64,000 nt of DNA from Muribaculaceae bacterium (GTDB taxonomy: Bacteria > Bacteroidota > Bacteroidia > Bacteroidales > Muribaculaceae), in contig JAEDFO010000001.1 in assembly GCA_016292745.1 (NCBI GenBank), positions 62,001 through 126,000 of the forward strand, read 5' to 3'. Below the pieces are notes generated by a model. It did not search any database. It was given only the letters and a program-made list of their open reading frames with translations, and was not told the DNA's origin. The position numbers and the translations under genes were made by a program. Shown here in pieces: positions 27,998 to 36,822 of this stretch. Positions within the stretch are counted from its first letter, which is position 1; each line of letters begins with the position of its first letter.

Positions 27998-28528
27998 ATG
28001 GGGATATATATAAAACTAATCATAGCATATCTTAAAATCGGCTTGTTCGGTTTTGGCGGTGGCTACGCTATGCTTTCGCTAATCCAAAAGGAAATAGTAG
28101 GCAACGGCTGGATAACCAACCAAACATTCACCGACATTGTGGCCATATCGCAGATGACACCAGGTCCTATCGGAATAAACAGTGCTACATATATTGGCTA
28201 CGCAGCAACAGGCGGGACAATATTGGGCTCCATAATAGTGACTCTGACAGTGGTTCTCCCCTCGTTTATGCTCGTGATTTATGCAAGCCATTTTATACAA
28301 AAGCATAAAGACAGCCCATATGTGAAAGGGCTATTCATGGGATTGAGGCCGGTGGTTGTAGGTCTTATTGCATCGGCTGCATTATTGCTTATGAACAAAG
28401 AAAACTTCACCGATTTCACCTGGAGCATAGCCATAGCAGCAGTGTCGTTCTGTTTCGTGCATTTCACTAAGCTTCATCCCATATATGTGGTAGTGCTGGC
28501 AGGTATTGCAGGATATATTATTTATTAG
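27998..28528 (+). CDS. Chromate transporter, half-size subunit 2
   Basis: This is the second half-size CHR protein, 176 residues. It starts with IAYLKIGLFGFGGGYAMLSLIQKEIV and has the loop ISQMTPGPIGINSATYIGY, then further hydrophobic segments. The FGGG signature matches the first subunit but the middle differs (TPGPIGIN versus IPGILAVN), as expected for the two non-identical halves. One base separates it from the first subunit, and folC begins two bases after it, so all three are likely on one transcript. Confidence 0.9.
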   Translation: MGIYIKLIIAYLKIGLFGFGGGYAMLSLIQKEIVGNGWITNQTFTDIVAISQMTPGPIGINSATYIGYAATGGTILGSIIVTLTVVLPSFMLVIYASHFIQKHKDSPYVKGLFMGLRPVVVGLIASAALLLMNKENFTDFTWSIAIAAVSFCFVHFTKLHPIYVVVLAGIAGYIIY

Positions 28529-28530
28529 TT

Positions 28531-29823
28531 ATGGACAAATACGACGAAACGCTATCATTTCTATATAATCAGGTGCCGATGTTTCAGCGTGTCGGCGCCG
28601 AGGCATATAAGCCCGGTCTTGACAATAGCATAAAACTTGCAGCTGCGTTTGGCAACCCGCAGAATTCATTCCGAACTATCCATGTGGCTGGGACCAACGG
28701 CAAAGGTTCGGTATCGCACCTCATTGCCGCGATATTGATGGAAAGCGGTTATAAAGTAGGCTTGTATACATCGCCGCACCTTGTAGATTTCCGCGAAAGA
28801 ATCAAGGAGAACGGCAGAATGATACCCGAAACCGCAGTTGTGCACTATGTTGAGCGCTATAATTCGATGAATATTGGTATCAACCCTTCATTTTTCGAGC
28901 TCACAATGGTAATGGCGTTTGATTATTTCAGGGAAATGAAAGTTGATGTAGCTGTGATTGAGGTAGGATTAGGAGGACGACTGGACAGCACAAACATAAT
29001 CCATCCTGATTTGTCGATAATAACGAATATATCATTCGACCACACCCAATTTCTTGGCGACACACTTGCCGCCATAGCCTCTGAAAAAGCCGGAATCATA
29101 AAATCAGGTGTCCCATGTGTTGTTGGCGAATATGTAGCTGAAACAAAGCCTGTGTTCCAGTCTCGTGCCGACAAAGTTGCCGCTCCAATAACTTTTGCAG
29201 AAGATACGCCGGAAGTCGTTTCTCATAATTATATCGGTGGCATGCTATGCGTCGACTCGAAAACATACGGACATATTCCATGCACCCTTTCAGGACTTTG
29301 CCAAGTCAAGAATGCCAATACTGTATTGACAGCAATAAATATCCTAATTGAATTAGGTTATGACATCACAAAAGCCAATGTTGCTGAAGCATTTCTAAAT
29401 GTTTGCAAAACAACTGGCTTGATGGGAAGGTGGATGCAAATAGGGACATCGCCTAAACAAATTTGCGACACCGGCCACAATGTGGGAGGAATCTCGCAGA
29501 TAGTTGAACAGCTGAACAATCTGGATTACAATGTTCTTCGAATTGTAATAGGATTTGTGAGCGACAAAGATATAACCCACATACTCGAATTGTTGCCGCG
29601 TTCTGCAACCTATTATTTCACCAATGCAAGTGTGAAACGTGCGCTGCCGGCGCCAGAGTTACTGAAACTTGCCACGGAAAAAGGATTGAATGGGAAGTGC
29701 TATAGCAGCGTAACCGATGCATACAATCAAGCACTATGCGATGCCAACATTGATGACATTGTTTTCATTGGTGGAAGTACATTTATTGTTGCTGATTTGC
29801 TTACGGAATTGCATCGGCAATAA
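28531..29823 (+). CDS. folC: Bifunctional folylpolyglutamate/dihydrofolate synthase
   Basis: FolC adds glutamate to dihydropteroate and folates. The P-loop VAGTNGKGS is at residues 52-60, followed by YTSPHLVDFRERI, an EVGLGGRLDSTN metal and substrate region, and NISFDHTQFLG. The C-terminal ligase domain ends near residue 430. It follows the chromate transporter pair by two bases. Its last 23 bases overlap the 3' end of the convergent YihY-like gene, and no terminator separates them. Confidence 0.95.
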   Translation: MDKYDETLSFLYNQVPMFQRVGAEAYKPGLDNSIKLAAAFGNPQNSFRTIHVAGTNGKGSVSHLIAAILMESGYKVGLYTSPHLVDFRERIKENGRMIPETAVVHYVERYNSMNIGINPSFFELTMVMAFDYFREMKVDVAVIEVGLGGRLDSTNIIHPDLSIITNISFDHTQFLGDTLAAIASEKAGIIKSGVPCVVGEYVAETKPVFQSRADKVAAPITFAEDTPEVVSHNYIGGMLCVDSKTYGHIPCTLSGLCQVKNANTVLTAINILIELGYDITKANVAEAFLNVCKTTGLMGRWMQIGTSPKQICDTGHNVGGISQIVEQLNNLDYNVLRIVIGFVSDKDITHILELLPRSATYYFTNASVKRALPAPELLKLATEKGLNGKCYSSVTDAYNQALCDANIDDIVFIGGSTFIVADLLTELHRQ

Positions 29824-31126
29824 AATCGTCGACACTTACTTTCGACAACCTTTCATATATTTCATCGTTCAGTTTATCGATGTTATTAAGTGTCAGTATC
29901 TGGTTTTCATCGAAGTCGGAAAGGAATGAACTGTCACCCCTATTTGCAACATGCTTGAAATAGTAATCGACTGTGAGAAGGTGTACATCAACAGCCGGCA
30001 AATAACGAGTATCGTCGGAAACAGCGCCATCTATAGCACATATCAATTCTGAATCCGACAAATCGGCCAATATTTTTCCCACAAGACGTATCGGCAGGCT
30101 GTATTCATTTGCCATATCCTGAGCCGACATTGGCTTCGCTCCATTCTTGAATCTGCGAATGATTCCACCGAGCAGCACCAACGAAATCTTGGTGTAATAC
30201 GACACCGATATGTTCTCAATCCGGTATCTGAAATTAAAGCGGAACGCATTTTGTGCAGAATATGTTATGCCCACTCCCACCAGCGTGATTATCCAAATCA
30301 ACTGAATCCATATAAGCAGCAACGGCAAGAATGCGAAACTACCATAGATAGCATTGTATTTCGAAACATACATCTGACCTGAAACGAATATCCATTGAAG
30401 AACCTGAAATGCAGTGCCACATACCAATCCAGCAAGCAAGGAATATGACAGTTTTACCTTAGTGTTTGGTATAATATAGAACGAAACTGTGAAGAAAAGG
30501 AATGTAAGCAACCAAGGGATAGCGTCGAGCACCTTAAGCAGCACAGGCGAAAATATTGATTTGGAAAATGTTGTGGATAAAAACACAGATACACCACCTT
30601 CGCAAATCATTAATATTGGCAAAATCATGAATATTGCGGTGTAGTCGGTTATCTTTCGTGCCATACTTCGCGATTTGCGTATGTTCCACACTTGATTAAA
30701 CACCTGCTCTACGTTATTCATAAGGCTTATTAAGGTCCATAGCAGGAAGATGATTCCGATACCAAGAAATACACCTTGAGATGATTGCTCAAGATATGAA
30801 TCGACAAACACAAATGCTGTGGTCAAAGCCTCTTTCTGCGCTGGGAAATATTTGAATAACTCACTCTGAAGTAGATTCTGGAAGCCGAAGCCGCGGCCAA
30901 TGGCGAATATCAATGCCAGCACGGGCACAATAGCTAAAATAGTATTGTAGGTGAGCGATGCTGCCTTTTGCTGTAATTTCTTGTCAAGGAAAGAGCCTAT
31001 AAGCAGATTCAGCGTCTTGATTAAGTTAATCCATAGTTTATCGCGAGTGTCGTTCCAAACACCCATAGTGCAATAATCGTAGACTTTGAGAACCGTATTT
31101 TTGGTATTAATAAGCAATTTATTCAT
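29801..31126 (-). CDS. YihY/virulence factor BrkB family membrane protein
   Basis: This is an inner membrane protein of the YihY (BrkB) family. About six hydrophobic segments cover residues 40-300, with the family block QQKAASLTYNTILAIVPVLALIFAI and LLLIWIQLIWIITLVG. A cytoplasmic C-terminal region of about 130 residues (from about 310) has a winged-helix-like stretch (AQDMANEYSLPIRLVGKILADL). The family was once linked to RNase BN by mistake and its function is unsettled. It lies 19 bases downstream of the RNase P RNA on the same strand. Length is 441 residues. Confidence 0.88.
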   Translation of the reverse strand: MNKLLINTKNTVLKVYDYCTMGVWNDTRDKLWINLIKTLNLLIGSFLDKKLQQKAASLTYNTILAIVPVLALIFAIGRGFGFQNLLQSELFKYFPAQKEALTTAFVFVDSYLEQSSQGVFLGIGIIFLLWTLISLMNNVEQVFNQVWNIRKSRSMARKITDYTAIFMILPILMICEGGVSVFLSTTFSKSIFSPVLLKVLDAIPWLLTFLFFTVSFYIIPNTKVKLSYSLLAGLVCGTAFQVLQWIFVSGQMYVSKYNAIYGSFAFLPLLLIWIQLIWIITLVGVGITYSAQNAFRFNFRYRIENISVSYYTKISLVLLGGIIRRFKNGAKPMSAQDMANEYSLPIRLVGKILADLSDSELICAIDGAVSDDTRYLPAVDVHLLTVDYYFKHVANRGDSSFLSDFDENQILTLNNIDKLNDEIYERLSKVSVDDFIADAIP

Positions 31127-31144
31127 ACTGCTCGGTATTTATAC

Positions 31145-31530
31145 AAAAAAACAGTGAAGCTATAAGCCGGGTTATGTATACATGCATTATCTCCTCTAAA
31201 TGATTCGAATTACAATGTACTGCCTGTCATTTATCTGAATTTGATGTCGCCACCAAACTTAAGCAACCTACCCCTCGGCAATGGACGAGTAACCCTTAAA
31301 TGCCGATATACTTGGTCTTGCAACTCATAGGATGTGCGGCGCTGTATATTTCTATACAACCCGGTGGGCTCTTACCCCGCCTTTTCACCCTTACCTCTTG
31401 CGAGGCGGTTGTTTTCTGTCACATTAACCCTACCCTCACGAATAGCTTCCCGTTAAGAAGTATGACACTCTATGTTGCCCGGACTTTCCTCACATTGCTG
31501 ATGCAATGAGCGACAAGCCGCTTCACTGTC
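31145..31530 (-). ncRNA. rnpB: RNase P RNA component, class A
   Basis: RnpB is the catalytic RNA that trims the 5' leader from precursor tRNAs. On the minus strand the universal 5' core GAGGAAAGTCCGGGC and the 3' core ACCCGGCTTAT are present. The terminal P1 helix can be seen as nine pairs between CAGTGAAGC (31528-31520) and GCTTCACTG (31160-31152). A T-run at 31145-31150 follows P1 and probably ends transcription. The total of about 385 bases is usual for a bacterial type A RNA. A consensus promoter starts immediately upstream. The exact ends are inferred from P1 and the promoter. Confidence 0.95.
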
Positions 31531-31535
31531 GCCAG

Positions 31536-31566
31536 CAAAATTATACATTGTATTTATATTAGCAAA
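31536..31566 (-). promoter_or_regulatory. Promoter of rnpB
   Basis: On the minus strand TTTG (31563-31566) is followed after exactly 19 bases by TAATTTTG (31536-31543). The predicted start about six bases on falls on the first bases of the P1 helix, which independently supports both the promoter and the RNA 5' end. Confidence 0.88.
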
Positions 31567-31669
31567 ATCAATGTCGGTTTTAAAACAATTTTCACCGCAT
31601 AACTGTTCATAATGTAACATATTGAGTAATTATTAGTTTATCTCTGCACGTCAAGTGAATTTTTTGTAA

Positions 31670-31677
31670 TAACTTTG
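31670..31677 (+). promoter_or_regulatory. Probable -7 box for the envelope gene cluster
   Basis: TAACTTTG matches TAnnTTTG and lies 28 bases upstream of the BamA/TamA-like ATG. No exact TTTG sits at the usual upstream distance. It is divergent from the rnpB promoter. Confidence 0.5.
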
Positions 31678-31705
31678 TAAAATGCATTGCTAAAGAATAA
31701 AACTT

Positions 31706-32911
31706 ATGTATGCTTTTTTTGTAACATCACTGTTTATCATCATACTTGGCATTAGTGAACTGTCGGCCCAAACAATTATCGACAATCAGGACGTGGATTC
31801 GTTATTGGCCGATAAGAACAAAATAGAAGTCGTTTCCGACTCATTGGTAGAGACGCCCAAAAAGAAATCATTCTTTGATAAGTTCAAACAATATTTCAAG
31901 GATTCAAACAAAGAAAAGGAACATAAAGCTTTTGATTTCTCCATAATAGGCGGTCCTCACTATTCCACCGACACGAAATTAGGTCTTGGACTTGTTGGTG
32001 CCGGTCTTTACCGAATGGACCGCAACGATAAGACTCTGCCACCATCGAATGTTACTCTTTTCGGTGACATTTCAACTGTTGGATTTGTAATGATTGGCAT
32101 CCGTGGAACCAATATTTTCCCTCATAACCGATATCGACTGAACTATAAATTATATCTTTATTCTTTTCCGTCGTATTTCTGGGGCATTGGCTATGACAAC
32201 GGGATTATCGACGACAACAAGACCAAGATGAAGCGTTTTCAGTCGAAGGTTAGTGCCGATTTCACTTTCCGATTGGCAAATAATCTTTATTTTGGCCCAG
32301 CTGTTGTATGGGATTATGTCAAAGGCAATGAAATAGAGAAGCCTGAGCTGCTTCAAGGAATGGATTTATGTACACGCAATTACGGTGCCGGTTTAGTACT
32401 AACATACGATAGCCGTGATGTGCTTACCAATCCATCGAAAGGAATATATGTGAATATCGAACAGATGTTCCGCCCTTCGTGGCTTGGCAACGACTATGCA
32501 TTCTCATCGACAGAAATACGAGCCTCGGCATATGGCCGTGTATGGAAAGGCGGTATATTGGCCGGTGAAATCCGTGGCTCGTTCAATTACGGCAATCCTA
32601 TATGGGCGCTGATGGCGCAAATCGGCCAGAGTGGCGCGATGCGTGGCTATTACGAAGGAAGGTATCGAGATAAACATGCCATTCAGACACAGATTGAACT
32701 TCGTCAGCATGTTTGGCGTCGAAATGGTATAGCCGTTTGGCTGGGCACTGGCACCGTGTTCCACGATAAAGAATCGTTCAAGCATTTCTTACCGAATTAT
32801 GGTATAGGATATCGATGGGAATTCAAGAAAGACATGAATATCCGTCTTGACGTAGGCTTTGGCAGAAAGGGCGAAATGGGATTCACCTTTAATGTTAACG
32901 AAGCATTCTAA
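31706..32911 (+). CDS. BamA/TamA family outer membrane protein
   Basis: This is a predicted outer membrane beta-barrel of the Omp85 surface-antigen type. A signal peptide (YAFFVTSLFIIILGISELSAQ) is followed by a charged lysine-rich segment (about residues 45-75), then a barrel of alternating strands. The L6-loop motif MRGYYEGRYRDK and the C-terminal strands NIRLDVGFGRKG and FTFNVNEAF are typical. At 401 residues it has no room for POTRA repeats, so it resembles the barrel-only members rather than true BamA. It starts an envelope cluster of three genes on this strand. The client or substrate is unknown. Confidence 0.85.
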   Translation: MYAFFVTSLFIIILGISELSAQTIIDNQDVDSLLADKNKIEVVSDSLVETPKKKSFFDKFKQYFKDSNKEKEHKAFDFSIIGGPHYSTDTKLGLGLVGAGLYRMDRNDKTLPPSNVTLFGDISTVGFVMIGIRGTNIFPHNRYRLNYKLYLYSFPSYFWGIGYDNGIIDDNKTKMKRFQSKVSADFTFRLANNLYFGPAVVWDYVKGNEIEKPELLQGMDLCTRNYGAGLVLTYDSRDVLTNPSKGIYVNIEQMFRPSWLGNDYAFSSTEIRASAYGRVWKGGILAGEIRGSFNYGNPIWALMAQIGQSGAMRGYYEGRYRDKHAIQTQIELRQHVWRRNGIAVWLGTGTVFHDKESFKHFLPNYGIGYRWEFKKDMNIRLDVGFGRKGEMGFTFNVNEAF

Positions 32912-32922
32912 AGAAAAACAAT

Positions 32923-34626
32923 ATGAATTTCAAATACATTAAATATTTATTCAAACAAAAAACACTCTTTTATCTGTTGTTTATAGGGTTGGTTCTCCCC
33001 AACCTATTTTTGGTATTCACTGAAAACGTTAGCATTCTCACAAGGATTTGCAATTTGCTGTTACCATCTTCGGCATTCTTGTTTTTGTGTACATTGAACA
33101 AGAAGCCTGGAAAGATGGTGTGGTGGCTATTTATCTTCATATTTTTTGCCGCATTCGAATTGGTCCTATTAAGGATATTCGGTAATTCGGTTATTGCAGT
33201 CGATATGTTCCTTAATGTGGTGACAACCAACCCTGTGGAAGCAACAGAATTGCTCGATAATATATTGGCACCTGTGCTGGCTGTGATATTTTTCTATGGC
33301 GGAATTCTTGTGCTAAGCATTTTCTCAATAAAGAATAAGAAGGTTTTAAGCCACAAATTCATATCCCGGAATCGGATGGTATCGATTGTTGTGTTTGCAA
33401 TTGCTGCAGTTTTCACTGTTATTAATCTTATATTAGACAGTCGATTCTCTATTGTCAACGACATCTATCCAGTAAATGTGAGCTACAACTTTGGTCTTGC
33501 CATCGACCGTGAAATAATGGCAAACAAATATTTCGACAATGTAGAAGACTTTAAATTTAATTCTCATTACTCACATCAAGCAGAAGATGCCGAAGTGTAC
33601 GTTTTCGTCATTGGCGAAACATCTCGTGCACTGAACTGGGGATTATATGGATATGAGAGAAATACCACTCCCCTACTGAATGAAATTAAAGATGAATTAT
33701 ATGTATATCGCGATGCTCTGACACAATCAAATACGACACACAAGAGTGTGCCAATGCTTCTATCGGCTGTAGATGCCTCGAATTTCAACGATATTTATAG
33801 CCAACGAAGCATAATAACTGCATTTAAAGAAGCCGGATACTCAACATATTTTATCTCAAATCAGCGTAGAAACCATTCTTTAATCGATTTCTTTGGAGAA
33901 GAAGCCGACCAAACTATATTTATTAAGGATAATCTTAGCGATACCGCTAACGTATACGACGAGAAAATCATTCCTCTTCTGCAAAATGCATTGAGTGACA
34001 CACTGAAAACCAAGAAATTCATCGTGCTCCACACATATGGCTCACATTGCAATTATTCCGACAGATATCCCGACAGTATGCGCCGATTCCAGCCTGATGT
34101 GGTACCATCGGCTGAATTGAAGTATCGTGATAATATGGTAAATGCCTTCGATAACACTATTGTGTATACCGATTATGTGGTTCGGAAAGTAATTGATGCC
34201 GTAAAGGCCACAAATGTGGCAGCATCGGTAATTTACACTTCCGACCATGGCGAAGACATATTCGACGACGAGCGCAAGATGTTTCTCCATGCATCGCCGA
34301 TTCCTACCATTTACCAAATATATGTTCCATTCATAGTCTGGACTTCTGAAAGATATAACGATATTCATCCGGAGAATTGCAAGAATATGATAATGAACAT
34401 AGACAAACCTATTGCCACCAGCCGTGTGGCATTCCACACATTGCTTTCAATGGCTGGCATCGTTACAGACTATTCCGACGATACTAATTCGCTTGCTTCA
34501 GAATCCTTTACCATAAAGCATCGCGATTATCTTAACGACCATAATGACCCTGTCCCTTTAAATGAAATAGGACTAATCAAAAGTGATTTCGATTTGATGG
34601 ATAAACTTCACCTGTGTAAGGAGTGA
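32923..34626 (+). CDS. Phosphoethanolamine transferase (EptA-like)
   Basis: This is a sulfatase-fold inner membrane enzyme that most likely moves phosphoethanolamine from phosphatidylethanolamine to lipid A or a related glycolipid. Five hydrophobic segments occupy residues 15-175. The periplasmic domain has the metal-binding VIGETSRALNWGLYGY (Glu232), the likely nucleophile Thr272 in NTTHKSVPML, and the YTSDHGED metal ligands. Length is 567 residues. It lies 11 bases after the barrel gene and 7 bases before the small secreted protein gene. A similar fold occurs in other sulfatases, but the N-terminal membrane domain favours a phosphoethanolamine transferase. Confidence 0.9.
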   Translation: MNFKYIKYLFKQKTLFYLLFIGLVLPNLFLVFTENVSILTRICNLLLPSSAFLFLCTLNKKPGKMVWWLFIFIFFAAFELVLLRIFGNSVIAVDMFLNVVTTNPVEATELLDNILAPVLAVIFFYGGILVLSIFSIKNKKVLSHKFISRNRMVSIVVFAIAAVFTVINLILDSRFSIVNDIYPVNVSYNFGLAIDREIMANKYFDNVEDFKFNSHYSHQAEDAEVYVFVIGETSRALNWGLYGYERNTTPLLNEIKDELYVYRDALTQSNTTHKSVPMLLSAVDASNFNDIYSQRSIITAFKEAGYSTYFISNQRRNHSLIDFFGEEADQTIFIKDNLSDTANVYDEKIIPLLQNALSDTLKTKKFIVLHTYGSHCNYSDRYPDSMRRFQPDVVPSAELKYRDNMVNAFDNTIVYTDYVVRKVIDAVKATNVAASVIYTSDHGEDIFDDERKMFLHASPIPTIYQIYVPFIVWTSERYNDIHPENCKNMIMNIDKPIATSRVAFHTLLSMAGIVTDYSDDTNSLASESFTIKHRDYLNDHNDPVPLNEIGLIKSDFDLMDKLHLCKE

Positions 34627-34633
34627 ACTCAAT

Positions 34634-35167
34634 ATGAAGAAAATATTTATCATATTATCAATTGTCATAGTCTCAGCTCTATATAGCAACGCAGCAGATG
34701 ATATAGTACCAGCCAAAGGATTCACCTGGGGCGGCGACATAGGCAGCACCATCGATTTTTCATCATCAGGTAAATCATCGATTGATGCAGAAATGAATTT
34801 TGGATATAAATGCCCCTATTTTAAAGTGATTGGTGTCGGTGCAGGCATCCATACTTGCCTTAGCAGCAACAACACATTCATTCCTGTGTTTGCATTGTTG
34901 CGAACATCATTTTCGTCGAAGCCGAAATTGTGTTTCCTTGAGTTAAAGGGCGGCTACTCGTTTAATTCTTTAGGCAATGTGTCGCAAAGTGCTCCATTTG
35001 GGTCGATTGGCCTAGGATGCAACCTTTATAGAAACAGTAAGTTCAGCAGCCACATAATTCTGAGCTATAATTTCTATAAGATTAATGATTTTACAACCGA
35101 TGACGACAAAAATGTAGATGCTGAGGATATGCATGCCGTAAGCATCCGTATCGGTATAAACTTCTAA
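34634..35167 (+). CDS. Hypothetical secreted beta-barrel-like protein
   Basis: This 177-residue protein has a clear signal peptide (MKKIFIILSIVIVSALYSNA, cleavage after Ala20 or Ala21). The mature part is rich in alternating Gly, Ser and aromatic residues (FTWGGDIGSTIDF, KGGYSFNSLG, FGSIGLGCNLY, SIRIGINF) and ends in an aromatic residue, all typical of small outer membrane barrels. I do not recognise the family. It is the last gene of the envelope cluster, before a very strong terminator. A role in the outer membrane is inferred only from sequence pattern and neighbours. Confidence 0.8.
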   Translation: MKKIFIILSIVIVSALYSNAADDIVPAKGFTWGGDIGSTIDFSSSGKSSIDAEMNFGYKCPYFKVIGVGAGIHTCLSSNNTFIPVFALLRTSFSSKPKLCFLELKGGYSFNSLGNVSQSAPFGSIGLGCNLYRNSKFSSHIILSYNFYKINDFTTDDDKNVDAEDMHAVSIRIGINF

Positions 35168-35175
35168 ACGCCATT

Positions 35176-35221
35176 ACAAACAAAGGGGGCTGTTCAATGA
35201 TGAACTGCCCCCTTTGTTTGT
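35176..35221. terminator. Strong bidirectional terminator
   Basis: A 15-pair perfect stem (35176-35190 with 35207-35221, core AAAGGGGGC/GCCCCCTTT) continues, after one mismatch, as a five-pair inner stem (GTTCA/TGAAC). It is the largest hairpin in the window and separates the convergent envelope cluster and prfC. Confidence 0.93.
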
Positions 35222-35235
35222 ATGTATACCAATTA

Positions 35236-36816
35236 TCAGAATTCGCTCGTAAAATGGAACCGTATTTTTGGGAAATCGGTTTGAGCCATTTGAAGTACAT
35301 AATTTGAATCGGCAAGGAATACATCTCTACCCTCCCGGTCAGTTGCCATGAATTGATATTTGCGTTTCTTAAATGCCTCAAGAGCATCGGCATCATCGCT
35401 TTCAATCCAGCATGCCTTATAAAGGCTTATTGGTTCCCAGCGACATTGTGCACCATATTCGTGCAACAAACGATATTGGATAACCTCAAATTGAAGTTGG
35501 CCTACTGTACCAATAAGTTTGCGACCGTTAAACTGATTGGTAAATAACTGTGCGACACCTTCATCCATAAGCTGTTCAATGCCCTTATTTAACTGCTTGG
35601 TTTTCATTGGGTCGGTATTCTCGATATACTTGAACATTTCCGGAGAGAAACTTGGAAGACCCTTGAAATGAATTTCTTCACCCGATGTCAAGGTGTCGCC
35701 AATCTTGAAATTACCGGTATCAGGCAGACCGACTATATCGCCGGGATATGCTTCATCGACCACTGATTTCTTTTGCGCCATGAAAGCAGTAGGTGCCGAG
35801 AATCGCATCATTTTTCCCGAACGGATATGTTTATAGTTCATATTTCTCTCAAATTTGCCAGAACAAACCTTAACAAACGCGATACAGCTGCGATGGTTAG
35901 GGTCCATATTGGCATGAATCTTAAACACAAAACCGGAGAATTCCGGTTCGTCGGGATTTATAGTGCGTTCAAGCGACTGAACTGGTTTTGGCGATGGGGC
36001 AATCTTTACAAAACAATCAAGGAGCTCCTTAACACCGAACGTATTCAAGGCCGAGCCGAAAAATACCGGGGCAATCTCGCCCTTCAGATAATCTTCTGTA
36101 TTAAAATCGGGATAAACGCCATTTATAAGTTCCAAATCGTCGCGAAGTTTTTGAGCATCGTCTTCTCCGATATTTTCATCAACTATACTGCTGTTTACGT
36201 CATCGATTTCCACGCGTTCAGTTACCTTCTGTTTGTTAGGTGTAAACAGGTCGAGAGTATTCTCGTAGATATTGTAGACGCCTTTAAACTTTGCACCAAT
36301 ATTAATAGGCCATGACAATGGGCGGACACTGATTTTAAGTTCTGCCTCGAGTTCGTCGAGAATATCGAACGGATCTCGACCTTCGCGGTCAAGCTTATTC
36401 ACAAAAATGATAACTGGAGTGTTGCGCATTCGGCAAACTTCCATCAGTTTCCGCGTCTGCATTTCCACACCCTTTGCTACGTCAACGACAATGATAACAC
36501 TGTCGACGGCGGTCAAAGTGCGGTAAGTATCCTCAGCAAAATCCTGGTGGCCAGGAGTATCAAGAATGTTAATCTTATAGTCACCATAATTGAACCCCAT
36601 GACCGAAGTGGCTACAGAAATACCTCTCTGTTTCTCTATTTCCATCCAGTCAGAAGCAGCAGTCTTTTTAATCTTGTTCGATTTTACGGCACCGGCCACA
36701 TGTATGGCACCACCGAAAAGCAATAACTTTTCCGTTAAGGTGGTCTTACCGGCATCCGGGTGACTAATTATAGCAAAAGTTCTGCGTTTGCTTATCTCTT
36801 CTTGTAAAGTTGCCAC
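35236..36816 (-). CDS. prfC: Peptide chain release factor 3
   Basis: RF3 is the GTPase that removes RF1 and RF2 from the ribosome after termination. G1 is SHPDAGKTT with Lys24, then G3 DTPGHQDF and G4 NKLDREGRDP. The downstream domains II and III match RF3 and not EF-G (no domain IV/V tail). Length is 526 residues. The start codon is GTG at 36816; an in-frame TAA lies three codons upstream and no ATG is closer. It follows rfbD by six bases and is the last gene of the Crp-DUF4924-rfbD-prfC unit. Confidence 0.96.
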   Translation of the reverse strand: MATLQEEISKRRTFAIISHPDAGKTTLTEKLLLFGGAIHVAGAVKSNKIKKTAASDWMEIEKQRGISVATSVMGFNYGDYKINILDTPGHQDFAEDTYRTLTAVDSVIIVVDVAKGVEMQTRKLMEVCRMRNTPVIIFVNKLDREGRDPFDILDELEAELKISVRPLSWPINIGAKFKGVYNIYENTLDLFTPNKQKVTERVEIDDVNSSIVDENIGEDDAQKLRDDLELINGVYPDFNTEDYLKGEIAPVFFGSALNTFGVKELLDCFVKIAPSPKPVQSLERTINPDEPEFSGFVFKIHANMDPNHRSCIAFVKVCSGKFERNMNYKHIRSGKMMRFSAPTAFMAQKKSVVDEAYPGDIVGLPDTGNFKIGDTLTSGEEIHFKGLPSFSPEMFKYIENTDPMKTKQLNKGIEQLMDEGVAQLFTNQFNGRKLIGTVGQLQFEVIQYRLLHEYGAQCRWEPISLYKACWIESDDADALEAFKKRKYQFMATDREGRDVFLADSNYVLQMAQTDFPKIRFHFTSEF

Positions 36817-36822
36817 AACAAT

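Noticed and set aside
31300..31509. 69-codon open frame over the RNase P RNA
   Set aside because: The region is explained by conserved rnpB core motifs and the P1 helix, and the frame runs antisense to the RNA.
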